This document shows positions 35,560 to 48,100 of a stretch of 64,000 nucleotides of DNA, in pieces; the first letter of the stretch is position 1; each line of letters opens with the position of its first letter. The position numbers were made by a program, and so were the translations under genes. This stretch comes from Euwallacea fornicatus (lineage: Eukaryota; Arthropoda; Insecta; Coleoptera; Curculionidae): contig NW_027096024.1 of the NCBI RefSeq assembly GCF_040115645.1, positions 62,001 through 126,000 on the forward strand, given 5' to 3'. The notes below the pieces were generated by a model. The model saw only the letters and a program-made list of their open reading frames with translations, did not search any database and was not told the DNA's origin.

Positions 35560-38500
35560 TCACAACACATCATGATTGCATCTTGTTGAATTTTCAAGAA
35601 AAAAAGTACTTTTTGTGCTCAAACACACAACTTTTGTGACTTTTCAAACTTTGAAGCTCTATAACTTTGGCAAATGTGGACCAAATTTGTTAAACAAACT
35701 GTCAAATTAATCAGCTAGACGAGATTTTGAAGATGTCACAACACATCATGATTGCATCTTGTTGAATTTCCAAGAAAAATAGTACTTTATGTGCTCAAAC
35801 ACACAACTTTTGTGACTTTTCAAACTTTGAAGCTCTATAACTTTGGCAAATGTGGACCAAATTTGTTAAACAAACTGTCAAATTAATCAGCTAGACGAGA
35901 TTTTGAAGATATCACAACACATCATGATTGCATCTTGTTGAATTTTCAAGAAAAAAAGTACTTTATGTGCTCAAACACACAACTTTTGTGACTTTTCAAA
36001 CTTTGAAGCTCTATAACTTTGGCAAATGTGGACCAAATTTGTTAAACAAAGTGTCACATTAATTAGCTCGACAAGATTTGAAGATGTCACAACACATCAT
36101 GATTGCATCTTGTTGAATTTGCAAGAAAAATAGCACTTTATGTGCTCAAACACACAACTTTTGTGACTTTTCAAACTTTGAAGCTCGATAACTTTGGCAA
36201 ATGTGGACCAAATTTGTTAAACAAAGTGTCACATTAATTAGCTCGACGAGATTTTGAAGATATCTCAACACATCATGATTGCATCTTGTTGAATTTCCAA
36301 GAAAAATAGTACTTTATGTGCTCAAACACACAACTTTTGTGACTTTTCAAACTTTGAAGCTCGATAACTTCGGCAAATGTGGACCAAATTTGTTAAACAA
36401 ACTGTCAAATTAATCAGCTCGACGAGATTTTGAAGATGTCACAACACATCATGATTGCATCTTGTTGAATTTCCAAGAAAAATGGTACTTTATGTGCTCA
36501 AACACACAACTTTTGTGACTTTTCAAACTTTGAAGCTCGATAACTTCGGCAAATGTGGACCATAGTTGTTAAACAAACTGTCAAATTAATCAGCTAGACG
36601 AGATTTTGAAGATGTCACAACACATCATGATTGCATCTTGTTGAATTTTCAAGAAAAAAAGTACTTTATGTGCTCAAACACACAACTTTTGTGACTTTTC
36701 AAACTTTGAAGCTCTATAACTTTGGCAAATGTGGACCAAATTTGTTAAACAAACTGTCAAATTAATCAGCTAGACGAGATTTTGAAGATGTCACAACACA
36801 TCATGATTGCATCTTGTTGAATTTCCAAGAAAAATAGTACTTTATGTGCTCAAACACACAACTTTAGTGCTTTTCAAACTTTGAAGCTCGATAACTTCGG
36901 CAAATGTGGACCAAATTTGTTAAACAAACTGTCAAATTAATCAGCTCGACGAGATTTTGAAGATATCTCAACACATCATGATTGCATCTTGTTGAATTTC
37001 CAAGAAAAATGGTACTTTATGTGCTCAAACACACAACTTTTGTGACTTTTCAAACTTTGAAGCTCGATAACTTCGGCAAATGTGGACCAAAGTTGTTAAA
37101 CAAACTGTCAAATTAATCAGCTAGACGAGATTTTGAAGATGTCACAACACATCATGATTGCATCTTGTTGAATTTTCAAGAAAAAAAGTACTTTTTGTGC
37201 TCAAACACACAACTTTTGTGACTTTTCAAACTTTGAAGCTCTATAACTTTGGCAAATGTGGACCAAATTTGTTAAACAAACTGTCAAATTAATCAGCTAG
37301 ACGAGATTTTGAAGATGTCACAACACATCATGATTGCATCTTGTTGAATTTCCAAGAAAAATAGTACTTTATGTGCTCAAACACACAACTTTTGTGACTT
37401 TTCAAACTTTGAAGCTCTATAACTTTGGCAAATGTGGACCAAATTTGTTAAACAAACTGTCAAATTAATCAGCTAGACGAGATTTTGAAGATATCACAAC
37501 ACATCATGATTGCATCTTGTTGAATTTCCAAGAAAAATAGTACTTTATGTGCTCAAACACACAACTTTTGTGACTTTTCAAACTTTGAAGCTCTATAACT
37601 TTGGCAAATGTGGACCAAATTTGTTAAACAAAGTGTCACATTAATTAGCTCGACGAGATTTTGAAGATATCTCAACACATCATGATTGCATCTTGTTGAA
37701 TTTCCAAGAAAAATAGCACTTTATGTGCTCAAACACACAACTTTTGTGACTTTTCAAACTTTGAAGCTCGATAACTTTGGCAAATGTGGACCAAATTTGT
37801 TAAACAAAGTGTCACATTAATTAGCTCGACGAGATTTTGAAGATATCTCAACACATCATGATTGCATCTTGTTGAATTTCCAAGAAAAATAGTACTTTAT
37901 GTGCTCAAACACACAACTTTTGTGACTTTTCAAACTTTGAAGCTCGATAACTTCGGCAAATGTGGACCAAATTTGTTAAACAAACTGTCAAATTAATCAG
38001 CTAGACGAGATTTTGAAGATGTCACAACACATCATGATTGCATCTTGTTGAATTTCCAAGAAAAATAGTACTTTATGTGCTCAAACACACAACTTTAGTG
38101 CTTTTCAAACTTTGAAGCTCGATAACTTCGGCAAATGTGGACCAAATTTGTTAAACAAACTGTCAAATTAATCAGCTCGACGAGATTTTGAAGATATCTC
38201 AACACATCATGATTGCATCTTGTTGAATTTCCAAGAAAAATGGTACTTTATGTGCTCAAACACACAACTTTTGTGACTTTTCAAACTTTGAAGCTCGATA
38301 ACTTCGGCAAATGTGGACCAAAGTTGTTAAACAAACTGTCAAATTAATCAGCTAGACGAGATTTTGAAGATGTCACAACACATCATGATTGCATCTTGTT
38401 GAATTTTCAAGAAAAAAAGTACTTTTTGTGCTCAAACACACAACTTTTGTGACTTTTCAAACTTTGAAGCTCTATAACTTTGGCAAATGTGGACCAAATT

Positions 38501-40020
38501 TGTTAAACAAACTGTCAAATTAATCAGCTAGACGAGATTTTGAAGATGTCACAACACATCATGATTGCATCTTGTTGAATTTCCAAGAAAAATAGTACTT
38601 TATGTGCTCAAACACACAACTTTTGTGACTTTTCAAACTTTGAAGCTCTATAACTTTGGCAAATGTGGACCAAATTTGTTAAACAAACTGTCAAATTAAT
38701 CAGCTAGACGAGATTTTGAAGATATCACAACACATCATGATTGCATCTTGTTGAATTTTCAAGAAAAAAAGTACTTTATGTGCTCAAACACACAACTTTT
38801 GTGACTTTTCAAACTTTGAAGCTCTATAACTTTGGCAAATGTGGACCAAATTTGTTAAACAAAGTGTCACATTAATTAGCTCGACAAGATTTGAAGATGT
38901 CACAACACATCATGATTGCATCTTGTTGAATTTGCAAGAAAAATAGCACTTTATGTGCTCAAACACACAACTTTTGTGACTTTTCAAACTTTGAAGCTCG
39001 ATAACTTTGGCAAATGTGGACCAAATTTGTTAAACAAAGTGTCACATTAATTAGCTCGACGAGATTTTGAAGATATCTCAACACATCATGATTGCATCTT
39101 GTTGAATTTCCAAGAAAAATAGCACTTTATGTGCTCAAACACACAACTTTTGTGACTTTTCAAATTTTGAAGCTCGATAACTTTGGCAAATGTGGACCAA
39201 ATTTGTTAAACAAAGTGTCACATTAATTAGCTCGACGAGATTTTGAAGATATCTCAACACATCATGATTGCATCTTGTTGAATTTCCAAGAAAAATAGTA
39301 CTTTATGTGCTCAAACACACAACTTTTGTGACTTTTCAAACTTTGAAGCTCGATAACTTCGGCAAATGTGGACCAAATTTGGTAAACAAACTGTCAAATT
39401 AATCAGCTCGACGAGATTTTGAAGATGTCACAACACATCATGATTGCATCTTGTTGAATTTCCAAGAAAAATGGTACTTTATGTGCTCAAACACACAACT
39501 TTTGTGACTTTTCAAACTTTGAAGCTCGATAACTTCGGCAAATGTGGACCATAGTTGTTAAACAAACTGTCAAATTAATCAGCTAGACGAGATTTTGAAG
39601 ATGTCACAACACATCATGATTGCATCTTGTTGAATTTTCAAGAAAAAAAGTACTTTATGTGCTCAAACACACAACTTTTGTGACTTTTCAAACTTTGAAG
39701 CTCTATAACTTTGGCAAATGTGGACCAAATTTGTTAAACAAACTGTCAAATTAATCAGCTCGACGAGATTTTGAAGATATCTCAACACATCATGATTGCA
39801 TCTTGTTGAATTTCCAAGAAAAATGGTACTTTATGTGCTCAAACACACAACTTTTGTGACTTTTCAAACTTTGAAGCTCGATAACTTCGGCAAATGTGGA
39901 CCAAAGTTGTTAAACAAACTGTCAAATTAATCAGCTAGACGAGATTTTGAAGATGTCACAACACATCATGATTGCATCTTGTTGAATTTTCAAGAAAAAA
40001 AGTACTTTTTGTGCTCAAAC
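35200..40020. repeat. HORs marked by a 14-bp palindrome variant (9/7/9 monomers; 16-mer)
   Basis: The tactttttgtg variant falls at about 35610, 37192, 38423 and 40006, spaced 1,582, 1,231 and 1,583 bp. Units at offsets of 2,813-2,814 bp (16 monomers) share monomer order. One extra H copy near 39.17-39.34 kb shifts the offset to 2,989 bp. Loss of one A copy before 39.76 kb restores it. Confidence 0.7.
35601..35614. repeat. 14-bp perfect palindrome variant (AAAAAGTACTTTTT)
   Basis: An a-to-t change in the usual ctttatgtgc, together with the aaaaaaag tail, makes a perfect 14-bp palindrome. The same variant occurs at 37183-37196, 38414-38427, 39997-40010, 45789-45802 and 48952-48965. Unaltered sister copies have only the 10-bp core aaagtacttt. 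Cruciform or protein-binding roles are not shown; its main value is as an HOR marker. Confidence 0.75.
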
Positions 40021-43000
40021 ACACAACTTTTGTGACTTTTCAAACTTTGAAGCTCTATAACTTTGGCAAATGTGGACCAAATTTGTTAAACAAACTGTCA
40101 AATTAATCAGCTAGACGAGATTTTGAAGATGTCACAACACATCATGATTGCATCTTGTTGAATTTCCAAGAAAAATAGTACTTTATGTGCTCAAACACAC
40201 AACTTTTGTGCTTTTCAAAGTTTGAAGCTCGATAACTTCGGCAAATGTGGACCAAATTTGTTAAACAAACTGTCAAATTAAACACTTCAACGGGATTTTG
40301 AAGATGTCACAACACATCATGATTGCATCTTGTTGAATTTCCAAGAAAAATAGTACTTTATGTGCTCAAACACACAACTTTAGTGACTTTTCAAACTTTG
40401 AAGCTCGATAACTTCGGCAAATGTGGACCAAAGTTGTTAAACAAACTGTCAAATTAATCAGCTAGACGAGATTTTGAAGATGTCACAACACATCATGATT
40501 GCATCTTGTTGAATTTCCAAGAAAAATAGCACTTTATGTGCTCAAACACACAACTTTTGTGACTTTTCAAACTTTGAAGCTCGATAACTTCGGCAAATGT
40601 GGACCAAAGTTGTTAAACAAACTGTCAAATTAATCAGCTAGACGAGATTTTGAAGATGTCACAACACATCATGATTGCATCTTGTTGAATTTCCAAGAAA
40701 AATAGTACTTTATGTGCTCAAACACACAACTTTTGTGACTTTTCAAACTTTGAAGCTCTATAACTTTGGCAAATGTGGACCAAATTTGTTAAACAAACTG
40801 TCAAATTAATCAGCTAGACGAGATTTTGAAGATGTCACAACACATCATGATTGCATCTTGTTGAATTTCCAAGAAAAATAGTACTTTATGTGCTCAAACA
40901 CACAACTTTTGTGCTTTTCAAAGTTTGAAGCTCGATAACTTCGGCAAATGTGGACCAAATTTGTTAAACAAAGTGTCACATTAATTAGCTCGACAAGATT
41001 TGAAGATGTCACAACACATCATGATTGCATCTTGTTGAATTTCCAAGAAAAATAGTACTTTATGTGCTCAAACACACAACTTTTGTGCTTTTCAAAGTTT
41101 GAAGCTCGATAACTTCGGCAAATGTGGACCAAATTTGTTAAACAAAGTGTCACATTAATTAGCTCGACAAGATTTGAAGATGTCACAACACATCATGATT
41201 GCATCTTGTTGAATTTCCAAGAAAAATAGTACTTTATGTGCTCAAACACACAACTTTAGTGACTTTTCAAACTTTGAAGCTCGATAACTTCGGCAAATGT
41301 GGACCAAAGTTGTTAAACAAACTGTCAAATTAATCAGCTAGACGAGATTTTGAAGATGTCACAACACATCATGATTGCATCTTGTTGAATTTCCAAGAAA
41401 AATAGCACTTTATGTGCTCAAACACACAACTTTTGTGACTTTTCAAACTTTGAAGCTCGATAACTTCGGCAAATGTGGACCAAAGTTGTTAAACAAACTG
41501 TCAAATTAATCAGCTAGACGAGATTTTGAAGATGTTACAATACATCATGATTGCATCTTGTTGAATTTCCAAGAAAAATAGTACTTTATGTGCTCAAACA
41601 CACAACTTTTGTGACTTTTCAAACTTTGAAGCTCGATAACTTCGGCAAATGTGGACCAAAGTTGTTAAACAAACTGTCAAATTAATCAGCTAGACGAGAT
41701 TTTGAAGATGTTACAACACATCATGATTGCATCTTGTTGAATTTCCAAGAAAAATGGTACTTTATGTGCTCAAACACAAAACTTTTGTGACTTTTCAAAC
41801 TTTGAAGCTCTATAACTTTGGCAAATGTGGACCAAATTTGTTAAACAAACTGTCAAATTAATCAGCTAGACGAGATTTTGAAGATGTCACAACACATCAT
41901 GATTGCATCTTGTTGAATTTTCAAGAAAAAAAGTACTTTATGTGCTCAAACACACAACTTTTGTGACTTTTCAAACTTTGAAGCTCTATAACTTTGGCAA
42001 ATGTGGACCAAATTTGTTAAACAAACTGTCAAATTAATCAGCTAGACGAGATTTTGAAGATGTCACAACACATCATGATTGCATCTTGTTGAATTTCCAA
42101 GAAAAATAGTACTTTATGTGCTCAAACACACAACTTTTGTGCTTTTCAAAGTTTGAAGCTCGATAACTTCGGCAAATGTGGACCAAATTTGTTAAACAAA
42201 GTGTCACATTAATTAGCTCGACAAGATTTGAAGATGTCACAACACATCATGATTGCATCTTGTTGAATTTCCAAGAAAAATAGTACTTTATGTGCTCAAA
42301 CACACAACTTTTGTGCTTTTCAAAGTTTGAAGCTCGATAACTTCGGCAAATGTGGACCAAATTTGTTAAACAAAGTGTCACATTAATTAGCTCGACAAGA
42401 TTTGAAGATGTCACAACACATCATGATTGCATCTTGTTGAATTTCCAAGAAAAATAGTACTTTATGTGCTCAAACACACAACTTTTGTGCTTTTCAAAGT
42501 TTGAAGCTCGATAACTTCGGCAAATGTGGACCAAATTTGTTAAACAAAGTGTCACATTAATTAGCTCGACAAGATTTGAAGATGTCACAACACATCATGA
42601 TTGCATCTTGTTGAATTTCCAAGAAAAATAGTACTTTATGTGCTCAAACACACAACTTTAGTGACTTTTCAAACTTTGAAGCTCGATAACTTCGGCAAAT
42701 GTGGACCAAAGTTGTTAAACAAACTGTCAAATTAATCAGCTAGACGAGATTTTGAAGATGTCACAACACATCATGATTGCATCTTGTTGAATTTCCAAGA
42801 AAAATAGCACTTTATGTGCTCAAACACACAACTTTTGTGACTTTTCAAACTTTGAAGCTCGATAACTTCGGCAAATGTGGACCAAAGTTGTTAAACAAAC
42901 TGTCAAATTAATCAGCTAGACGAGATTTTGAAGATGTTACAACACATCATGATTGCATCTTGTTGAATTTCCAAGAAAAATAGTACTTTATGTGCTCAAA

Positions 43001-45136
43001 CACACAACTTTTGTGACTTTTCAAACTTTGAAGCTCGATAACTTCGGCAAATGTGGACCAAAGTTGTTAAACAAACTGTCAAATTAATCAGCTAGACGAG
43101 ATTTTGAAGATATCACAACACATCATGATTGCATCTTGTTGAATTTCCAAGAAAAATAGTACTTTATGTGCTCAAACACACAACTTTTGTGACTTTTCAA
43201 ACTTTGAAGCTCTATAACTTTGGCAAATGTGGACCAAATTTGTTAAACAAAGTGTCACATTAATTAGCTCGACCAGATTTTGAAGATATCTCAACACATC
43301 ATGATTGCATCTTGTTGAATTTCCAAGAAAAATAGCACTTTATGTGCTCAAACACACAACTTTTGTGACTTTTCAAACTTTGAAGCTCGATAACTTTGGC
43401 AAATGTGGACCAAATTTGTTAAACAAAGTGTCACATTAATTAGCTCGACGAGATTTTGAAGATATCTCAACACATCATGATTGCATCTTGTTGAATTTCC
43501 AAGAAAAATGGTACTTTATGTGCTCAAACACACAACTTTTGTGACTTTTCAAACTTTGAAGCTCTATAACTTTGGCAAATGTGGACCAAATTTGTTAAAC
43601 AAACTGTCAAATTAATCAGCTAGACGAGATTTTGAAGATGTCACAACACATCATGATTGCATCTTGTTGAATTTTCAAGAAAAAAAGTACTTTATGTGCT
43701 CAAACACACAACTTTTGTGACTTTTCAAACTTTGAAGCTCTATAACTTTGGCAAATGTGGACCAAATTTGTTAAACAAACTGTCAAATTAATCAGCTAGA
43801 CGAGATTTTGAAGATGTCACAACACATCATGATTGCATCTTGTTGAATTTCCAAGAAAAATAGTACTTTATGTGCTCAAACACACAACTTTTGTGCTTTT
43901 CAAAGTTTGAAGCTCGATAACTTCGGCAAATGTGGACCAAATTTGTTAAACAAAGTGTCACATTAATTAGCTCGACAAGCTTTGAAGATGTCACAACACA
44001 TCATGATTGCATCTTGTTGAATTTCCAAGAAAAATAGTACTTTATGTGCTCAAACACACAACTTTAGTGACTTTTCAAACTTTGAAGCTCGATAACTTCG
44101 GCAAATGTGGACCAAAGTTGTTAAACAAACTGTCAAATTAATCAGCTAGACGAGATTTTGAAGATGTCACAACACATCATGATTGCATCTTGTTGAATTT
44201 CCAAGAAAAATAGCACTTTATGTGCTCAAACACACAACTTTTGTGCTTTTCAAAGTTTGAAGCTCGATAACTTCGGCAAATGTGGACCAAATTTGTTAAA
44301 CAAAGTGTCACATTAATTAGCTCGACAAGATTTGAAGATGTCACAACACATCATGATTGCATCTTGTTGAATTTCCAAGAAAAATAGTACTTTATGTGCT
44401 CAAACACACAACTTTAGTGACTTTTCAAACTTTGAAGCTCGATAACTTCGGCAAATGTGGACCAAAGTTGTTAAACAAACTGTCAAATTAATCAGCTAGA
44501 CGAGATTTTGAAGATGTCACAACACATCATGATTGCATCTTGTTGAATTTCCAAGAAAAATAGCACTTTATGTGCTCAAACACACAACTTTTGTGACTTT
44601 TCAAACTTTGAAGCTCGATAACTTTGGCAAATGTGGACCAAATTTGTTAAACAAAGTGTCACATTAATTAGCTCGACGAGATTTTGAAGATATCTCAACA
44701 CATCATGATTGCATCTTGTTGAATTTCCAAGAAAAATAGTACTTTATGTGCTCAAACACACAACTTTTGTGACTTTTAAAACTTTGAAGCTCGATAACTT
44801 CGGCAAATGTGGACCAAAGTTGTTAAACAAACTGTCAAATTAAACACTTCAACGGGATTTTGAAGATGTCACAACACATCATGATTGCATCTTGTTGAAT
44901 TTCCAAGAAAAATAGTACTTTATGTGCTCAAACACACAACTTTTGTGACTTTTCAAACTTTGAAGCTCGATAACTTCGGCAAATGTGGACCAAATTTGTT
45001 AAACAAACTGTCAAATTAATCAGCTCGACGAGATTTTGAAGATGTCACAACACATCATGATTGCATCTTGTTGAATTTCCAAGAAAAATGGTACTTTATG
45101 TGCTCAAACACACAACTTTTGTGACTTTTCAAACTT

Positions 45137-48100
45137 TGAAGCTCGATAACTTCGGCAAATGTGGACCATAGTTGTTAAACAAACTGTCAAATTAATCAGC
45201 TAGACGAGATTTTGAAGATGTCACAACACATCATGATTGCATCTTGTTGAATTTTCAAGAAAAAAAGTACTTTATGTGCTCAAACACACAACTTTTGTGA
45301 CTTTTCAAACTTTGAAGCTCTATAACTTTGGCAAATGTGGACCAAATTTGTTAAACAAACTGTCAAATTAATCAGCTAGACGAGATTTTGAAGATGTCAC
45401 AACACATCATGATTGCATCTTGTTGAATTTCCAAGAAAAATAGTACTTTATGTGCTCAAACACACAACTTTTGTGCTTTTCAAACTTTGAAGCTCGATAA
45501 CTTCGGCAAATGTGGACCAAATTTGTTAAACAAACTGTCAAATTAATCAGCTCGACGAGATTTTGAAGATATCTCAACACATCATGATTGCATCTTGTTG
45601 AATTTCCAAGAAAAATGGTACTTTATGTGCTCAAACACACAACTTTTGTGACTTTTCAAACTTTGAAGCTCGATAACTTCGGCAAATGTGGACCAAAGTT
45701 GTTAAACAAACTGTCAAATTAATCAGCTAGACGAGATTTTGAAGATGTCACAACACATCATGATTGCATCTTGTTGAATTTTCAAGAAAAAAAGTACTTT
45801 TTGTGCTCAAACACACAACTTTTGTGACTTTTCAAACTTTGAAGCTCTATAACTTTGGCAAATGTGGACCAAATTTGTTAAACAAACTGTCAAATTAATC
45901 AGCTAGACGAGATTTTGAAGATGTCACAACACATCATGATTGCATCTTGTTGAATTTCCAAGAAAAATAGTACTTTATGTGCTCAAACACACAACTTTTG
46001 TGCTTTTCAAAGTTTGAAGCTCGATAACTTCGGCAAATGTGGACCAAATTTGTTAAACAAACTGTCAAATTAAACACTTCAACGGGATTTTGAAGATGTC
46101 ACAACACATCATGATTGCATCTTGTTGAATTTCCAAGAAAAATAGTACTTTATGTGCTCAAACACACAACTTTAGTGACTTTTCAAACTTTGAAGCTCGA
46201 TAACTTCGGCAAATGTGGACCAAAGTTGTTAAACAAACTGTCAAATTAATCAGCTAGACGAGATTTTGAAGATGTCACAACACATCATGATTGCATCTTG
46301 TTGAATTTCCAAGAAAAATAGCACTTTATGTGCTCAAACACACAACTTTTGTGACTTTTCAAACTTTGAAGCTCGATAACTTCGGCAAATGTGGACCAAA
46401 GTTGTTAAACAAACTGTCAAATTAATCAGCTAGACGAGATTTTGAAGATGTTACAACACATCATGATTGCATCTTGTTGAATTTCCAAGAAAAATAGTAC
46501 TTTATGTGCTCAAACACACAACTTTTGTGACTTTTCAAACTTTGAAGCTCGATAACTTCGGCAAATGTGGACCAAAGTTGTTAAACAAACTGTCAAATTA
46601 ATCAGCTAGACGAGATTTTGAAGATGTTACAACACATCATGATTGCATCTTGTTGAATTTCCAAGAAAAATAGTACTTTATGTGCTCAAACACACAACTT
46701 TTGTGACTTTTCAAACTTTGAAGCTCGATAACTTCGGCAAATGTGGACCAAAGTTGTTAAACAAACTGTCAAATTAATCAGCTAGACGAGATTTTGAAGA
46801 TGTTACAACACATCATGATTGCATCTTGTTGAATTTCCAAGAAAAATAGTACTTTATGTGCTCAAACACACAACTTTTGTGACTTTTCAAACTTTGAAGC
46901 TCGATAACTTCGGCAAATGTGGACCAAAGTTGTTAAACAAACTGTCAAATTAATCAGCTAGACGAGATTTTGAAGATGTTACAACACATCATGATTGCAT
47001 CTTGTTGAATTTCCAAGAAAAATGGTACTTTATGTGCTCAAACACACAACTTTTGTGACTTTTCAAACTTTGAAGCTCGATAACTTCGGCAAATGTGGAC
47101 CATAGTTGTTAAACAAACTGTCAAATTAATCAGCTAGACGAGATTTTGAAGATGTCACAACACATCATGATTGCATCTTGTTGAATTTCCAAGAAAAATA
47201 GTACTTTATGTGCTCAAACACACAACTTTTGTGACTTTTCAAACTTTGAAGCTCTATAACTTTGGCAAATGTGGACCAAATTTGTTAAACAAACTGTCAA
47301 ATTAATCAGCTAGACGAGATTTTGAAGATGTCACAACACATCATGATTGCATCTTGTTGAATTTCCAAGAAAAATAGTACTTTATGTGCTCAAACACACA
47401 ACTTTTGTGCTTTTCAAACTTTGAAGCTCGATAACTTCGGCAAATGTGGACCAAATTTGTTAAACAAACTGTCAAATTAATCAGCTCGACGAGATTTTGA
47501 AGATATCTCAACACATCATGATTGCATCTTGTTGAATTTCCAAGAAAAATGGTACTTTATGTGCTCAAACACACAACTTTTGTGACTTTTCAAACTTTGA
47601 AGCTCGATAACTTCGGCAAATGTGGACCAAAGTTGTTAAACAAACTGTCAAATTAATCAGCTAGACGAGATTTTGAAGATGTCACAACACATCATCATTG
47701 CATCTTGTTGAATTTTCAAGAAAAAAAGTACTTTATGTGCTCAAACACACAACTTTTGTGACTTTTCAAACTTTGAAGCTCTATAACTTTGGCAAATGTG
47801 GACCAAATTTGTTAAACAAACTGTCAAATTAATCAGCTAGACGAGATTTTGAAGATGTCACAACACATCATGATTGCATCTTGTTGAATTTCCAAGAAAA
47901 ATAGTACTTTATGTGCTCAAACACACAACTTTTGTGCTTTTCAAAGTTTGAAGCTCGATAACTTCGGCAAATGTGGACCAAAGTTGTTAAAAAAACTGTC
48001 CAATTAAACACTTCAACGGGATTTTGAAGATGTCACAACACATCATGATTGCATCTTGTTGAATTTCCAAGAAAAATAGTACTTTATGTGCTCAAACACA

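Larger units (their letters stand above)
32669..45136. repeat. Mosaic HOR block (5-, 7-, 9-, 16-mer periods)
   Basis: About 71 monomers marked by caaagtttgaag, gatgttacaac, gatatcacaac, gaccatagttg and tactttttgtg variants. Several overlapping periods are present, described separately. B copies with gtgc and aaagtt recur in short runs at about 33.0-33.4, 40.9-41.1 and 42.1-42.5 kb. Confidence 0.8.
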
